DNA of 37,932 nucleotides from Labilithrix sp. (GCA_028287065.1 JAQBQJ010000062.1:1-37932), one strand, 5' to 3'. Positions 1-8,310 are shown, numbered from the stretch's first letter. A program made the numbers and translations. Notes: a model not told the origin generated them from the sequence alone.

Positions 1-2
1 AC

Positions 3-353
3 GGCGGCAACGGCGGCAACGGCGGCCAGGGCGGTCAGATCGAATACGTGTATGATACAGCTCACCCCGAGCTGCGTGGAGCCGTGAAGCTCGACGTCGC
101 CGGCGGCCCTGCAGGGGCAGCGGGACAGCCCGGCAGCGCGGGCTCGGGTGGCAGCGGCGGAAGTGGGATCACGCCGTCGAGCACCGGCAACGGACCGCCT
201 CCTCCGCAGGCGAAGAGCGGCGCATCGGGACCGGAGGGCTCGCGCGGGTCGAGCGGCGCGTCGGGGCGTCCAGGGCCTGACGGTCGGGCGAACGCGACGG
301 CGGGGGTCGTGAAGGACAAGTTCGCGGGCCGGCCCGAGGTCACGCCGCTTTGA
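3..353 (+). CDS. Glycine-rich collagen-like protein, C-terminal part (5' truncated)
   Basis: The reading frame is open from the left edge and ends at TGA 351-353, so only the last 116 residues are present and the true start lies outside the window. The first residues are GGN and GGQ triplets. After a short mixed segment (IEYVYDTAHPEL) the chain returns to Gly-Xaa-Xaa runs rich in Gly, Ala, Ser and Pro up to about residue 95. This is typical of collagen-like or PE-PGRS-like surface proteins, but no specific family is recognisable. The stop codon overlaps the TTG start of the next gene (TTGA), so the two are probably translated together. A secreted or surface role is inferred from composition only. 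Confidence 0.7.
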   Translation, partial: GGNGGNGGQGGQIEYVYDTAHPELRGAVKLDVAGGPAGAAGQPGSAGSGGSGGSGITPSSTGNGPPPPQAKSGASGPEGSRGSSGASGRPGPDGRANATAGVVKDKFAGRPEVTPL

Positions 354-1774
354 GCGGATCTCGCGTTCGTCTTCCGTCGCGTCGCGACGTGCTCGGCGGG
401 TTCGCGACGCTCCCGCTCATCGCCCTCGTGAGCTCGCCGCCGTTGATCGCGGCGTGCGGAGGTCGTCCGCCGGAGACGCCGCTCGCCCACCTCTACGGTC
501 ACGAATGGGTGCAGGGTGCATACAAGATGTACTCGACCAAGTACGCCGCGGTGCAGACCTCGGCGGACGAGACCAGCCACGACGTGTATCGGGTGCTCGC
601 GCAGAAGGGCATCGCGGCGCTCGACGCGCTGCAATCGCGCGACGTCCCGTTCTACGTGCGCGTGGATCCGGCGGCGCAGTCCTTCGCGATCGAACGCAAG
701 GTCCCGGAGCGCCTGACCTTCACCGCGGACATGACGGAGGCGGATCGCAAGAACGCCGAGGCGGGCTGGAAGAAGGCGCGCGACAACATCCATCTCGATT
801 ATGTCGAGGTGAAGCGCCTGGATCAGGCGCTGACGCGTCTGCTCGGTCAGGTGCAGCGCATTCGCAACGCAATCGAGGAAGGAAAGATCGAGCAGTATCG
901 AATCGTCGGACAGCTCGCGGAGCTCAAGGCGGATCCGACGAAGCTGCCCTATCAGTTGCCCTATCAAGTGACGCCGAAGGACTACGAGGAGATCCTCCTG
1001 CTCTTGCTCGAGCGCCTCGAGGACGATCGCGCGCGGCTCGGCGTCATCGAGGCCGACGTGGTCGCGGTGGGAATGACGGTGAGGTCGACGGACGCGAACT
1101 CGGCGACGATGGCGGCGAGCATCCGCAAGGTGCTCTTGGCCGTCATCGAGGACGGCACCGCCAAGCCGCGCGAGCCGCTTTTTCCGGCGGATCAGGGCGA
1201 ACGAGAGAAGCTGCTCTCCGCGGCGAGGGCGCTACAGGCGAAGATCGAGTCGAGCGCCGAGTACACCGCGTGGCGCAAGGCCGAGACGGAGAAGCAGCTC
1301 GCCGCGCTCGGCGCCTTCCTCCAGGTGCTGGACACGATGACGGGCCTGCCGACCTCGCAGGTGTACCGCACCGTGCTGAACCTGTGGCGTGGCGACCACG
1401 ATTACCTGACGTACTTGAAGACGATCGCGGGCTTCGTCCCGCACGGGGGCGCGGTGGCGAGGACGATCGTCGAAGCGATCGAGTACACCGAGAAGGCGCG
1501 CCAGATCGGCGGGACGGTGGTGGCGACGGTGAGGGCGGCGTCGAACGGCGGCGCAGCCGGCATGGTCGACGCGCTGGCGGCGGAGGCAAAGGCGCAAGCG
1601 GCCGCGCAGCTGACGGCGCAGACGAAGGGCGTGGTCCTGAACACGGCGTCGAGGTTCGCGCTCGAGCGAGCGGACAAGCAGCTGTCGTTCTTCAAGGACA
1701 AGGCGGAGGTAGGGAGGGTCACGGACGCGCTCGCGCAGACGGAGCTGATGAGGGGCGTCATCCCGGGGCTCTGA
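350..1774 (+). CDS. Tat-exported lipoprotein with helical body, function unknown
   Basis: A 474-residue protein starting at TTG 350, which overlaps the preceding TGA by three bases. The N-terminus has a twin-arginine motif (SRRDVL, residues 10-15), a hydrophobic stretch (18-34) and a lipobox LIAAC with Cys36. It should therefore be exported folded by Tat and lipidated. The mature part is charged and mostly helical, with likely coiled coils around residues 150-180 and 205-240 and Ala-rich helices near 360-460. No catalytic motif is visible and I do not recognise the family. Coupling to the glycine-rich gene upstream suggests a shared envelope role. The TTG start is supported by the intact Tat motif immediately downstream and by the lack of a better start before the signal. 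Confidence 0.8.
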   Translation: MSGSRVRLPSRRDVLGGFATLPLIALVSSPPLIAACGGRPPETPLAHLYGHEWVQGAYKMYSTKYAAVQTSADETSHDVYRVLAQKGIAALDALQSRDVPFYVRVDPAAQSFAIERKVPERLTFTADMTEADRKNAEAGWKKARDNIHLDYVEVKRLDQALTRLLGQVQRIRNAIEEGKIEQYRIVGQLAELKADPTKLPYQLPYQVTPKDYEEILLLLLERLEDDRARLGVIEADVVAVGMTVRSTDANSATMAASIRKVLLAVIEDGTAKPREPLFPADQGEREKLLSAARALQAKIESSAEYTAWRKAETEKQLAALGAFLQVLDTMTGLPTSQVYRTVLNLWRGDHDYLTYLKTIAGFVPHGGAVARTIVEAIEYTEKARQIGGTVVATVRAASNGGAAGMVDALAAEAKAQAAAQLTAQTKGVVLNTASRFALERADKQLSFFKDKAEVGRVTDALAQTELMRGVIPGL

Positions 1775-1812
1775 CGCCGAACAGAGAGCTCGTCCCGCGC
1801 TACCCTCCCGCC

Positions 1813-2229
1813 ATGCCGACCGCTCCGCACCACGTCTCCGTCACGCTCCCCGTCCAGTGGTCGGACATGGACGCCCTCGGCCACGTGAACAATGCGCGCT
1901 TCTTCACCTGGTTCGAGTCTGCGCGCATCGCGCTCTTCCAGCGGATCGGCGTGCCGACGTCCGGCCCGTCGTCGACCGGACCCATCCTCGCGACGACGTC
2001 CTGCGATTTCCTCCGCCCGGTCGTGTTTCCCGCGACGGTGCGCATCGGTGCACGCGTCACGCGCGTGGGCGAGACGAGCCTCACGATGGAGTACGAGGTC
2101 GCCGACGCATCGGATGCCGCGGCGCTCTACGCGCGCGGCACGTCGGTCGCGGTCCTCGTCGACTATGCGACGACGCAGAAGGTCCGCATCCCCGACGACA
2201 TCCGTGCTGCGATTGCCGCGCTCTCCTGA
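1813..2229 (+). CDS. Acyl-CoA thioesterase, 4HBT/YbgC-FadM type
   Basis: A 138-residue hot-dog fold thioesterase of the 4-hydroxybenzoyl-CoA thioesterase superfamily. The segment WSDMDALGHVNNARFF (residues 16-31) is the family's active-site loop and first helix, with Asp20 in the place of the catalytic Asp. A strand signature (CDFLRPVVFP) follows near residue 64, and the length is that of a complete single-domain family member. Such enzymes hydrolyse acyl-CoA thioesters in the cytoplasm; the chain length used here cannot be read from the sequence. ATG 1813 is chosen because the fold begins about ten residues later. The same frame is open upstream only as a shadow of the previous gene. It lies 38 bp after the Tat lipoprotein gene, so cotranscription is possible. 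Confidence 0.88.
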   Translation: MPTAPHHVSVTLPVQWSDMDALGHVNNARFFTWFESARIALFQRIGVPTSGPSSTGPILATTSCDFLRPVVFPATVRIGARVTRVGETSLTMEYEVADASDAAALYARGTSVAVLVDYATTQKVRIPDDIRAAIAALS

Positions 2230-2235
2230 GCTCGG

Positions 2236-3195
2236 CTACTTGCCGGCGCAGTCCGCCGGTTGCCACGTCGGATCGAAGCTGCCGTACTTCTCCGTGTAGA
2301 GCTCGGTGCCCTTCTTCGACGGGCCCGGGATGCACAACGATCCGTAGGACGTATACGCGCACGCCGGATTCGAGTCGTGCGGGCAGTCGTAGTCCTGGTC
2401 CACCTCGAGCGTGTACGGATCGACGAGCGTCTTCAGGTCGGTCCGGTCGAGCGGTGCCTTCGCTGCGGCGCTCGCCGGATCCTCGAAGTACTGCACCTGC
2501 CCGCGCGGTGCGCCGTTCTCGGTCTCGTCGCTGATGTCGAAGGGGGCATGCGACCCGCCGAGATCGTGCGAGTCACGCCAGTAGCTGCCCGCGCCGATCG
2601 GGACGTCAGCGATGTCCGGCGCGCCGCCGGTCGGCTGGCCCTTGTTCGTGCTCGCCGCGATCAACGCATCGTGGAGATGCGCATCCATCGACAGGAACAA
2701 CCGATTGCCGTCGCCGCCACACTGACCGGGATCCACTGCGGTCGCGCCGTCGCCGCCGGCGATCCGATAGAGCTTCGTCACGTGCGCGAGCATCGAGCTG
2801 CCGTCCGCGGAGATCTTCGAGGACTGCAGGCGCGCCGTGAGCGTGAGGTACACGGCCTGCGCCGACGGCACGAGCGTGCGCCACAGCGCGCACACGTCGG
2901 CGAGCTTGCTGCCGTCGAGCCCGTTCGACTGCGCACCCGGATTCGCCTTCAGATACGCGAGATACGTCGCGAGCAGCCGATCGCGGTTCGCCGACGACGT
3001 ATCGACGATCGCGATCGCGCCGTCGCTCGTCGACCCGTCCGGCACCGGGCCGCCCTCCGGCATCGGCGTGCTCGTCTCGAGCGCTCCCGCCTCCGGACCC
3101 GCCGCCTCGTCCGGGACATCGGCGTTGCCCGAGCTCCCGCACGACCACGCGCCCACGCCGAGCGCGCAAACGACGAGCACAGGACCGAGCCGCAT
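2236..3195 (-). CDS. Predicted lipoprotein, function unknown
   Basis: A 319-residue protein with a lipoprotein signal: MRLGP, a hydrophobic core, then a Cys at residue 19 (GAWSC). An acidic Pro/Ala/Gly/Ser-rich linker follows to about residue 60. The rest is a soluble domain with six or more cysteines toward the C-terminus (DCPHDSNPACAY, LCIPG, ADCAGK), which suggests disulfides in an exported protein. SMDAHLHDALIAAS near residue 165 is the most distinctive stretch. I do not recognise the family. The gene converges on the thioesterase gene, with six bases between the two stops. It diverges from the ketopantoate reductase-like gene, and the ATG codons of the two strands overlap by two bases if the longest start is used for that neighbour. 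Confidence 0.75.
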   Translation of the reverse strand: MRLGPVLVVCALGVGAWSCGSSGNADVPDEAAGPEAGALETSTPMPEGGPVPDGSTSDGAIAIVDTSSANRDRLLATYLAYLKANPGAQSNGLDGSKLADVCALWRTLVPSAQAVYLTLTARLQSSKISADGSSMLAHVTKLYRIAGGDGATAVDPGQCGGDGNRLFLSMDAHLHDALIAASTNKGQPTGGAPDIADVPIGAGSYWRDSHDLGGSHAPFDISDETENGAPRGQVQYFEDPASAAAKAPLDRTDLKTLVDPYTLEVDQDYDCPHDSNPACAYTSYGSLCIPGPSKKGTELYTEKYGSFDPTWQPADCAGK

Positions 3196-3214
3196 GTCTG
3201 GAGTATATCAGGCC

Positions 3215-4249
3215 GTGGTCAGCGGCCTAGGCATCGGCATCATGGGCGCAGGCGCCATCGGCTGCTACGTCGGCGGATGTCTCGCATCCGCCGGTGAGCA
3301 CGTCGTCTTCGTCGGCCGCGAGCGCCTGCGGAAAGAGCTCGCCGAGAACGGTCTTGTCCTCTCCGATCTCGACGGCGGCACCGGACGCGTCGTCGCCAAG
3401 GAGCGGATCGTCTTCTCGACCGAGCTCTCCGCGCTGGCCGCGTGCGAGGTCGTGCTCTGTTGCGTGAAGAGTGCACAGACCGCCGAGGCCGCCGCGCAGC
3501 TGTCGAAGGTCCTCGCGCCGAACGCCGTCGTCGTGAGCATGCAGAACGGCGTGCGCAATGCCGACGTGCTGCGCGCCGGTCTCCCGAATCAGGTCGTCCT
3601 CGGCGGCATCGTCGGCTTCAACGTCATCTCGCGCGGTAGCGGCACGTTCCGCCGCGCGACGAGCGGCCCGCTCGTCATCGAGCGAGCTGCGCGCAGCGAC
3701 CCGCGCGTCGAGACGCTCGGCGATGCGCTCTCCTCCGTCGGCTTCGAGGTCGAGCTCGTCGAGGACATCCGCCCGCTGCAGTGGTCGAAGCTGGTCATGA
3801 ACCTGAACAACGGCGTCTCTGCACTCAGCGATCGCCCCACGCCCGATCTCCTTTTCGTGAAGGGCTATCGCCGCATCCTCCGCGCGATCATGGCCGAGGC
3901 GCTCGACGTCTTGCGCGCTTCGCACACGCGGACGGCGCGCCTCGGTCCGCTGCCGATCGGCCTCTTTCCGGCGATCCTCGCGCTTCCGTCGCCGATCCTG
4001 CGTCTCGTCGCGTCGGCGCAGGTGAAGCTCGATCCGGAAGCGCGCTCGTCGATGTGGGAAGACCTCTCGCGCGGACGTCCGACGGAGGTCGATCACCTTA
4101 ACGGCGAGATCGTCCGGCTCGCCGAGTCGTGCGGCGCGAAGGCGCCGCTGAACGCGCGCATGGTCGCTCTCGTCCACGAAGCCGAGAAGGCCGCCGCGGG
4201 GTCACCGAAGCTCTCGGCGGATGCGCTCTGGTCGGCGCTGACCGCGTAG
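3215..4249 (+). CDS. Ketopantoate reductase-like NAD(P)H oxidoreductase
   Basis: A 344-residue 2-dehydropantoate 2-reductase (PanE/ApbA) family protein. The N-terminal Rossmann fold carries GAGAIG (residues 11-16). The catalytic region has a Lys followed by the family Asn residues (WSKLVMNLNNGVSAL), and SSMWEDLSRGRPTEVDHLNG is the C-terminal ligand-binding signature. PanE makes pantoate for coenzyme A. Many paralogues reduce other 2-keto acids, and nothing nearby proves a CoA role, so no symbol is given. GTG 3215 is preferred over ATG 3194. It has GGAG 11 bases upstream, places the Rossmann strand at the usual distance from the N-terminus, and avoids overlap with the divergent lipoprotein start. 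ATG 3194 would add seven residues. Confidence 0.85.
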   Translation: MVSGLGIGIMGAGAIGCYVGGCLASAGEHVVFVGRERLRKELAENGLVLSDLDGGTGRVVAKERIVFSTELSALAACEVVLCCVKSAQTAEAAAQLSKVLAPNAVVVSMQNGVRNADVLRAGLPNQVVLGGIVGFNVISRGSGTFRRATSGPLVIERAARSDPRVETLGDALSSVGFEVELVEDIRPLQWSKLVMNLNNGVSALSDRPTPDLLFVKGYRRILRAIMAEALDVLRASHTRTARLGPLPIGLFPAILALPSPILRLVASAQVKLDPEARSSMWEDLSRGRPTEVDHLNGEIVRLAESCGAKAPLNARMVALVHEAEKAAAGSPKLSADALWSALTA

Positions 4250-4257
4250 GCCAGCCC

Positions 4258-5514
4258 TTACGGGCGCATCCGCTTCACGACCGCCATCACTTCCTCTTCG
4301 GTCATGATGTGGTCCTGCGTCTTCGCCGCCTTCAGGATCTCCGCGACGAGCGCGTCGTCCGCCGGGATCCCGCGCTGCGAGAGCCAGAAGTTCACGTTCG
4401 AAGCGCCGCTCATGAAGCCGACGCAGATCTCCTGCGCGCGTCCGATCATCCCCGCGGGCACGCCGCTGTAGATCCGATCCGCGAGCCACGTGTCGCCCTT
4501 GGCCATCGCCTTGATGACGGCGGAGGCATGGACGCCCGTCGCCGTGCGGAACGCGTCGCGACCGACGAGCGGGTAGCTGATCGGGATGTCCCACTTCACG
4601 GCGCGCGCGATCGTCTGGCAGTACTCGAGGAGCTTCGTGAGGTCCTGGCCGTCGAGCTGTCCGAGGAGCTTCAGGTTGAGGAGCATGAGCTCCATCTGCG
4701 CGTTGCCCACGCGCTCGCCGATGCCGAGACCCGTCGCGTGCACGCGGTCGGCGCCGTACTCAAAGGCCCAGATCGCGTTCTCGAGCGCGAGGCCGCGATC
4801 GTTGTGGCCGTGCCAGTCGATCCCGATCTCCGCGCCCGTGCCGGCGACGACGTTCTTCGTGAACTGGATCAGATTGCGCACGCCGTCGGGCGTCGCATGG
4901 CCGACGGTGTCCGAGAGACAGAGCCGGGTCGCGCCGTGATCGATGGCGGCGCGGAACAGCGTGGTGAGGACCTCGGGACGCGAGCGCGTCGTGTCCTCGG
5001 TGACGTAGGCGACGGGCAGACCCGCCTTCACGGCGACGTCGATCGCCTCGGTGCTGCGCTTCGCGATCAGCTCGACGTCCCAGCTCTCGACGAACTGGCG
5101 AATCGGGCTCGATCCGATGAACGCGTACACCTCGACGGGGATGCCGGCGCGCTGCGAGAGCTCGATCATCGGCGTGATGTCGCCGACCACGGTGCGCCCG
5201 GCGCACGCGATCTTGATCTTCATCTTGCAGTCGACGACCTCCTTGCAGAGGCGGAGCACGTCCTCGAAGGCGCGCTTGCTCGAGCCCGGGAGGCCGACGT
5301 CGGCGACGTGAATGCCGAGATCCTCCATGAGGTGGAGGATCTTGAGCTTCTCGTCGATGCCGGGGTCGACGACCGACGGATTCTGCAGGCCGTCGCGGAG
5401 CGTCTCGTCGAAGAACGTCGCGTTCTTCGGCAAAATCCGCCCTTTGCGATTGACCTCGTTCCAGTCGAAGATGAGGTCGGCCGCGCGATCGCGCTCGGTG
5501 GCGAACTCGGACAT
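4258..5514 (-). CDS. LeuA/homocitrate synthase-like DRE-TIM metallolyase
   Basis: A 418-residue member of the DRE-TIM family of acetyl-CoA or pyruvate carboligases and lyases. The metal and substrate signature DETLRDGLQ is at residues 36-44, SDTVGHATP at 201-209, the His-x-His metal motif HGHNDRG at 235-241, and GLGIGERVGNAQ at 262-273. The last resembles isopropylmalate, homocitrate and methylthioalkylmalate synthases more than HMG-CoA lyase. The protein lacks the roughly 130-residue LeuA allosteric domain and ends with a short helical subdomain, so leucine feedback of the usual type is not expected. ATG 5514 begins MSEFATERD; the open frame upstream is non-coding. The exact substrate is unresolved: 2-isopropylmalate-like, homocitrate-like or citramalate-like are all possible. 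Confidence 0.85.
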   Translation of the reverse strand: MSEFATERDRAADLIFDWNEVNRKGRILPKNATFFDETLRDGLQNPSVVDPGIDEKLKILHLMEDLGIHVADVGLPGSSKRAFEDVLRLCKEVVDCKMKIKIACAGRTVVGDITPMIELSQRAGIPVEVYAFIGSSPIRQFVESWDVELIAKRSTEAIDVAVKAGLPVAYVTEDTTRSRPEVLTTLFRAAIDHGATRLCLSDTVGHATPDGVRNLIQFTKNVVAGTGAEIGIDWHGHNDRGLALENAIWAFEYGADRVHATGLGIGERVGNAQMELMLLNLKLLGQLDGQDLTKLLEYCQTIARAVKWDIPISYPLVGRDAFRTATGVHASAVIKAMAKGDTWLADRIYSGVPAGMIGRAQEICVGFMSGASNVNFWLSQRGIPADDALVAEILKAAKTQDHIMTEEEVMAVVKRMRP

Positions 5515-5527
5515 GACTACAGTATGC

Positions 5528-5605
5528 CACGGCAGGCCGACCTTCGGGAGGCCGTGCCGTGTGCAACTCAGCACACGGCCGCGCGCGTGCAGCGGAGCAC
5601 GGCAC
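5528..5605 (+). promoter_or_regulatory. Structured leader or operator cluster before the LuxR-type gene
   Basis: The divergent region holds a perfect 9-bp dyad (5556-5564 with 5571-5579, six-base loop AACTCA). It also holds a 7-bp dyad (CACGGCA 5528-5534 with TGCCGTG 5555-5561). A third possible partner, CACGGCAC at 5598-5605, can pair perfectly with 5554-5561 and lies two bases before the AGGAG ribosome binding site (5608-5612). The three pairings share one strand and exclude one another. They could be alternative RNA folds or, as DNA, repeated half-sites for a regulator. Confidence 0.5.
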
Positions 5606-5620
5606 ACAGGAGCAACGACG

Positions 5621-6736
5621 ATGGAAGAGCTGGGGGCCCTCGATACGGCGCGACTCTCCGTGGTGCAGCACGGGACGCGATCGAGCTTTCGCAGGCGAGT
5701 CATGGACGCGATGCGTCAGGTCGTCCCGGCCTCCGGGGCATTCTTTTGCTTCGGGACCGAGGACAGTCGCGCCTATTCCGACTCCTCGCGGTTGGTCGAC
5801 GGCGTGCTCACGCCCGTAAAAGGCGCGGACGGAACGCGTCTGACGCAGGCGTTCGGGTTCGAGACCAAGAGCGTGGTCGAGACGACGCGGCGCGTCTATG
5901 TCGCCGGTGAGCTCTATCCCGAGGACGAGCGGATGAAGCTCCCGTACTTCGGGGCGCACGCGAGCGACGGGATGAAGCACACGCTCCTCTTCTTCCTCCA
6001 CGAGGGCGGAGTGCTCTTCGGGCTCGCAGGCCTCGAGCGTCGCGATGCGGAGGGCGAGTTCACCCCCGCAGACGCCGAGAAAATCGAGGCGCTCGGGCCG
6101 TTCGTCGTCGCGGGCGTGCGCACCCAGCTCGCCTACGACGAGCTGTCGCGCGAGGCCGCGGCGCTGCGCGCATTCAGCAAGGTCAGCGGCACGCTCTTCG
6201 TGATCGATCGCGAGCGCCGGAAGGTGCTCTGGGCGGCCAATCGCGAGCGCGGCGTCGACTGGGAGACGGACGTCGTTCCGATCGCCGATCACATCGTCGA
6301 CGCGGCGGAGCAGTCGCTCGCGGCGAGGGCAAAGGGCGATGCGCTTCCCACGCCGCCGCGTCTTCCGTCCGGTGCCGTCGTCGGCGTCGCGAAGATCGAC
6401 GGCGACCCCGTGTTCAACAACGCGAAGTGCGCCGTGCTGCGCGTCGAGGCGCAGGAGAAGGCCGCGCCGATCGAGGGGCTGAGCAAGCGCGAGCGTGAGA
6501 TCGCGCGTTTGCTCGTCGCGGGTTACAGCGGCGTGAACGTCGCGGCGATCTCGGGCCTGAGCGAGAACACCGTGCGCACGTACGTGCGTCGCCTGTACCA
6601 GAAGCTCGGCGTCGCGAATCGCGCGGACCTGGTCCGCAAGCTGATGTCGCCGGAGCCGAAGTCGTCCGCGCCGTCGTCGGTCATCGCCCCGCCGCCCGAC
6701 TCCTCCCTGGTCGACGGCGACGAAACCCTCGACTAG
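5621..6736 (+). CDS. LuxR-type transcriptional regulator with GAF-like sensor region
   Basis: A 371-residue regulator. The C-terminal helix-turn-helix spans residues 287-342 (LSKREREIARLLVAG, then LSENTVRTYVRRLYQKLGV), with the conserved LuxR/GerE Glu, Thr-Val and Lys-Leu positions. Residues 15-170 form a mixed alpha/beta region that reads like a GAF-type sensor domain (GVLFGLAGLERRDAEGEFTPAD). Residues 185-275 may be a second, degenerate sensor domain. No receiver-domain Asp pattern is seen, so it is probably a one-component ligand sensor rather than a response regulator. A low-complexity Ser/Pro/Asp tail follows the HTH. ATG 5621 has AGGAG at 5608-5612, eight bases upstream. It is divergent from the DRE-TIM gene across a structured 106-bp region, so autoregulation or control of that gene is plausible. 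Confidence 0.88.
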   Translation: MEELGALDTARLSVVQHGTRSSFRRRVMDAMRQVVPASGAFFCFGTEDSRAYSDSSRLVDGVLTPVKGADGTRLTQAFGFETKSVVETTRRVYVAGELYPEDERMKLPYFGAHASDGMKHTLLFFLHEGGVLFGLAGLERRDAEGEFTPADAEKIEALGPFVVAGVRTQLAYDELSREAAALRAFSKVSGTLFVIDRERRKVLWAANRERGVDWETDVVPIADHIVDAAEQSLAARAKGDALPTPPRLPSGAVVGVAKIDGDPVFNNAKCAVLRVEAQEKAAPIEGLSKREREIARLLVAGYSGVNVAAISGLSENTVRTYVRRLYQKLGVANRADLVRKLMSPEPKSSAPSSVIAPPPDSSLVDGDETLD

Positions 6737-6740
6737 CCCC

Positions 6741-6815
6741 CCGGAACCAAGGACGGACGCCGGAACTAAGGACGGGTCGCCGGAACTAAGGACGGACGCC
6801 GGAACTAAGGACGGG
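6741..6815. repeat. Tandem repeat, four copies of a 19/20-bp unit
   Basis: Four copies of CCGGAACYAAGGACGG-type units lie at 6741-6759, 6760-6779, 6780-6798 and 6799-6815. Odd copies continue ACG and the second copy continues GTCG, so the real period looks like 39 bp, present about twice. The copies follow the stop of the LuxR-type gene by four bases, in the 217-bp gap before the VanY-like gene. The AT-leaning AACTAAGGA core stands out from the surrounding GC-rich sequence. Confidence 0.85.
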
Positions 6816-6953
6816 TGATCTGGGTTGTGGGGTTGGTCGGCGGGAGCTGGGCGATCCCATGATCTGGCGCGGAATGGCGGGGATTCGAGGGTGAGGGGAG
6901 GTGGCAGGGAGTGTGCTCCGGGGTGGACCGCGATGTCCACACTCCGCCACGGC

Positions 6954-7592
6954 ATGAAGCTCTCGCTCTTTCCTCTCGTCGTCGCGCTCGCCGTCGGCTG
7001 CTCCAGCGGTGACGGCACCACGTTCGGCGACGAGTCCGTCGCCGGGTCATCCGAGGACGCGATGACCGCCGACGAGGCCGCGCTCGGCGCCTCGTGGAAC
7101 GGCGAAGAGGCCGACGACATCTCCGAGGCCGACCTCGCGATCGCCTCCGACCCGACCGGCGACGACGGACCGCCCGCCGACTCGCTCGGGCCGCAATCGA
7201 TTCGTCCGCTCTCGTCCTGCACCCGCACCACCGGGTTCAACAAGGGCAAGCAGATGAGCATCTGCACGGTCACGATCAACAGCAAGGCCGTCGAGCAGGG
7301 CACCGCGTCCGCGTTCGTGAAGATGCGCGATGCTGCACGGCGCAGCGGCGTCGACATCGTCGTCGTCAGCGGCTTCCGCACGATGGCGAAGCAACGCGAG
7401 CTCTACGCCGCGTACAAGGCGCATCGCGGCAACCTCGCCGCGCCGCCCGGCTACTCGAACCACCAGAGCGGACACGCGCTCGACCTCAACACGAAGGCGC
7501 CGGGCGTGAACGCATGGCTCTCGCGCAACGCCGCGACCTACGGGTTCCGCCGCACCGTTCCCTCGGAGAACTGGCACTACGAGAAGTGGTGA
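6954..7592 (+). CDS. VanY-like D-Ala-D-Ala carboxypeptidase lipoprotein
   Basis: A 212-residue protein with a lipoprotein signal ending at Cys16 (ALAVGC), an acidic Asp/Glu/Ala-rich linker of about 65 residues, and a C-terminal peptidase M15B domain (about 110-212). Domain landmarks are SGFRT (139-143), SNHQSGHALDL with zinc ligands His174 and Asp177 (168-178), and NWHYE with His208. VanY/DacB-type enzymes remove the terminal D-Ala from peptidoglycan stem peptides. The lipid anchor places this one at the envelope. ATG 6954 is chosen because it puts the positively charged residue and hydrophobic core in the right place; ATG 6933 would add seven residues. Two cysteines before the domain (residues 89 and 104) may form a disulfide. 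Confidence 0.88.
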   Translation: MKLSLFPLVVALAVGCSSGDGTTFGDESVAGSSEDAMTADEAALGASWNGEEADDISEADLAIASDPTGDDGPPADSLGPQSIRPLSSCTRTTGFNKGKQMSICTVTINSKAVEQGTASAFVKMRDAARRSGVDIVVVSGFRTMAKQRELYAAYKAHRGNLAAPPGYSNHQSGHALDLNTKAPGVNAWLSRNAATYGFRRTVPSENWHYEKW

Positions 7593-7596
7593 TCGG

Positions 7597-8310
7597 TCAG
7601 TGCAGGCCGGGATCGTCGCTGTCGATGAAGATCGCGTCGGCCTCGGCAGCGATCGGCTTCAGCAGCGCCATGAGCGAGGCATGCGTCTCCGGTTTCAGGT
7701 CGACGAATTCGACGCCGAGGCCCTTGAAGTCGGGCTCCTCGATGCGCCGCCGCACGATCACGTCGAGCGCGATCGACGGATGACCGTTCGCATGGACCTG
7801 CATGTGCGCGCGCGTTCCGACCGGCATTGCCGACTCGGAGCGGATCGCCATGCCGGTCTCGGACACGTCGCGCGTGCTCAAGCGCCGCCCGTCGACGATC
7901 ACCTCGAGCGCGAGCTTGAAGCGCTCCGACGAGCGACGGACCTTGTCGGTCGCGCGTGACGACGCGATGCCCGCGCGCTCGCGCACCTTGAGCTCGTAGA
8001 CGTATTTTTCCCAGGCCTTCGACTCCTGGACGGGACCCCAGAACTGCACGCCGATGCCCGGCACGGCTTGCCCGGTTCCGGGCGGCACGACATGCACGAC
8101 CATCGCGTGCGCCGAGACGAGCTCGCCTCCGGGCATCAGGAACGCGACCTTGACGAGCTGGCGCAGCGCGGGCGGAGCGTCGGTGCGGAGGAACGCGCCG
8201 CGGAAGCTGACGTCGTTCGTCATGAGCTCGACGTTCGCACCGCGCCGAACCACGCGGGCCATGATGCGCGCCGGAAATCGCAGCTCTCGTCGCTTGTCGT
8301 CGTCTGCCAA
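7597..8310 (-). CDS. Tandem PilZ-domain protein
   Basis: About 237 residues with two PilZ-like domains. The first begins KRRELRFPARIMARV near residue 6 and contains NDVSFRGAFLRTD. The second begins with RRSSERF near residue 130 and contains TRDVSETGMAIRSE. PilZ domains bind cyclic di-GMP through an N-terminal RxxxR and a later (D/N)xSxxG. The first copy has NDVSFRG and an Arg pair. The second has RDVSETG, and its RSSER/RF segment is weaker. No ATG precedes the first RxxxR motif, so TTG 8310 (MADDDKRREL) is proposed; TTG 8316 is equally possible. A start at ATG 8262 would cut the first domain. No ribosome binding site is obvious. The gene converges on the VanY-like gene with four bases between stops. 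Confidence 0.75.
   Translation of the reverse strand: MADDDKRRELRFPARIMARVVRRGANVELMTNDVSFRGAFLRTDAPPALRQLVKVAFLMPGGELVSAHAMVVHVVPPGTGQAVPGIGVQFWGPVQESKAWEKYVYELKVRERAGIASSRATDKVRRSSERFKLALEVIVDGRRLSTRDVSETGMAIRSESAMPVGTRAHMQVHANGHPSIALDVIVRRRIEEPDFKGLGVEFVDLKPETHASLMALLKPIAAEADAIFIDSDDPGLH

Noticed and set aside
4254-4265. GCCC-TTAC-GGGC hairpin between convergent stops
   Set aside because: Only four pairs and no T-run, so too weak to call a terminator.
4760-7381. Long leftward open frame across the DRE-TIM and LuxR-type genes
   Set aside because: It overlaps well-supported genes, has Arg-rich shadow composition and contains no domain. It is a by-product of high GC content.
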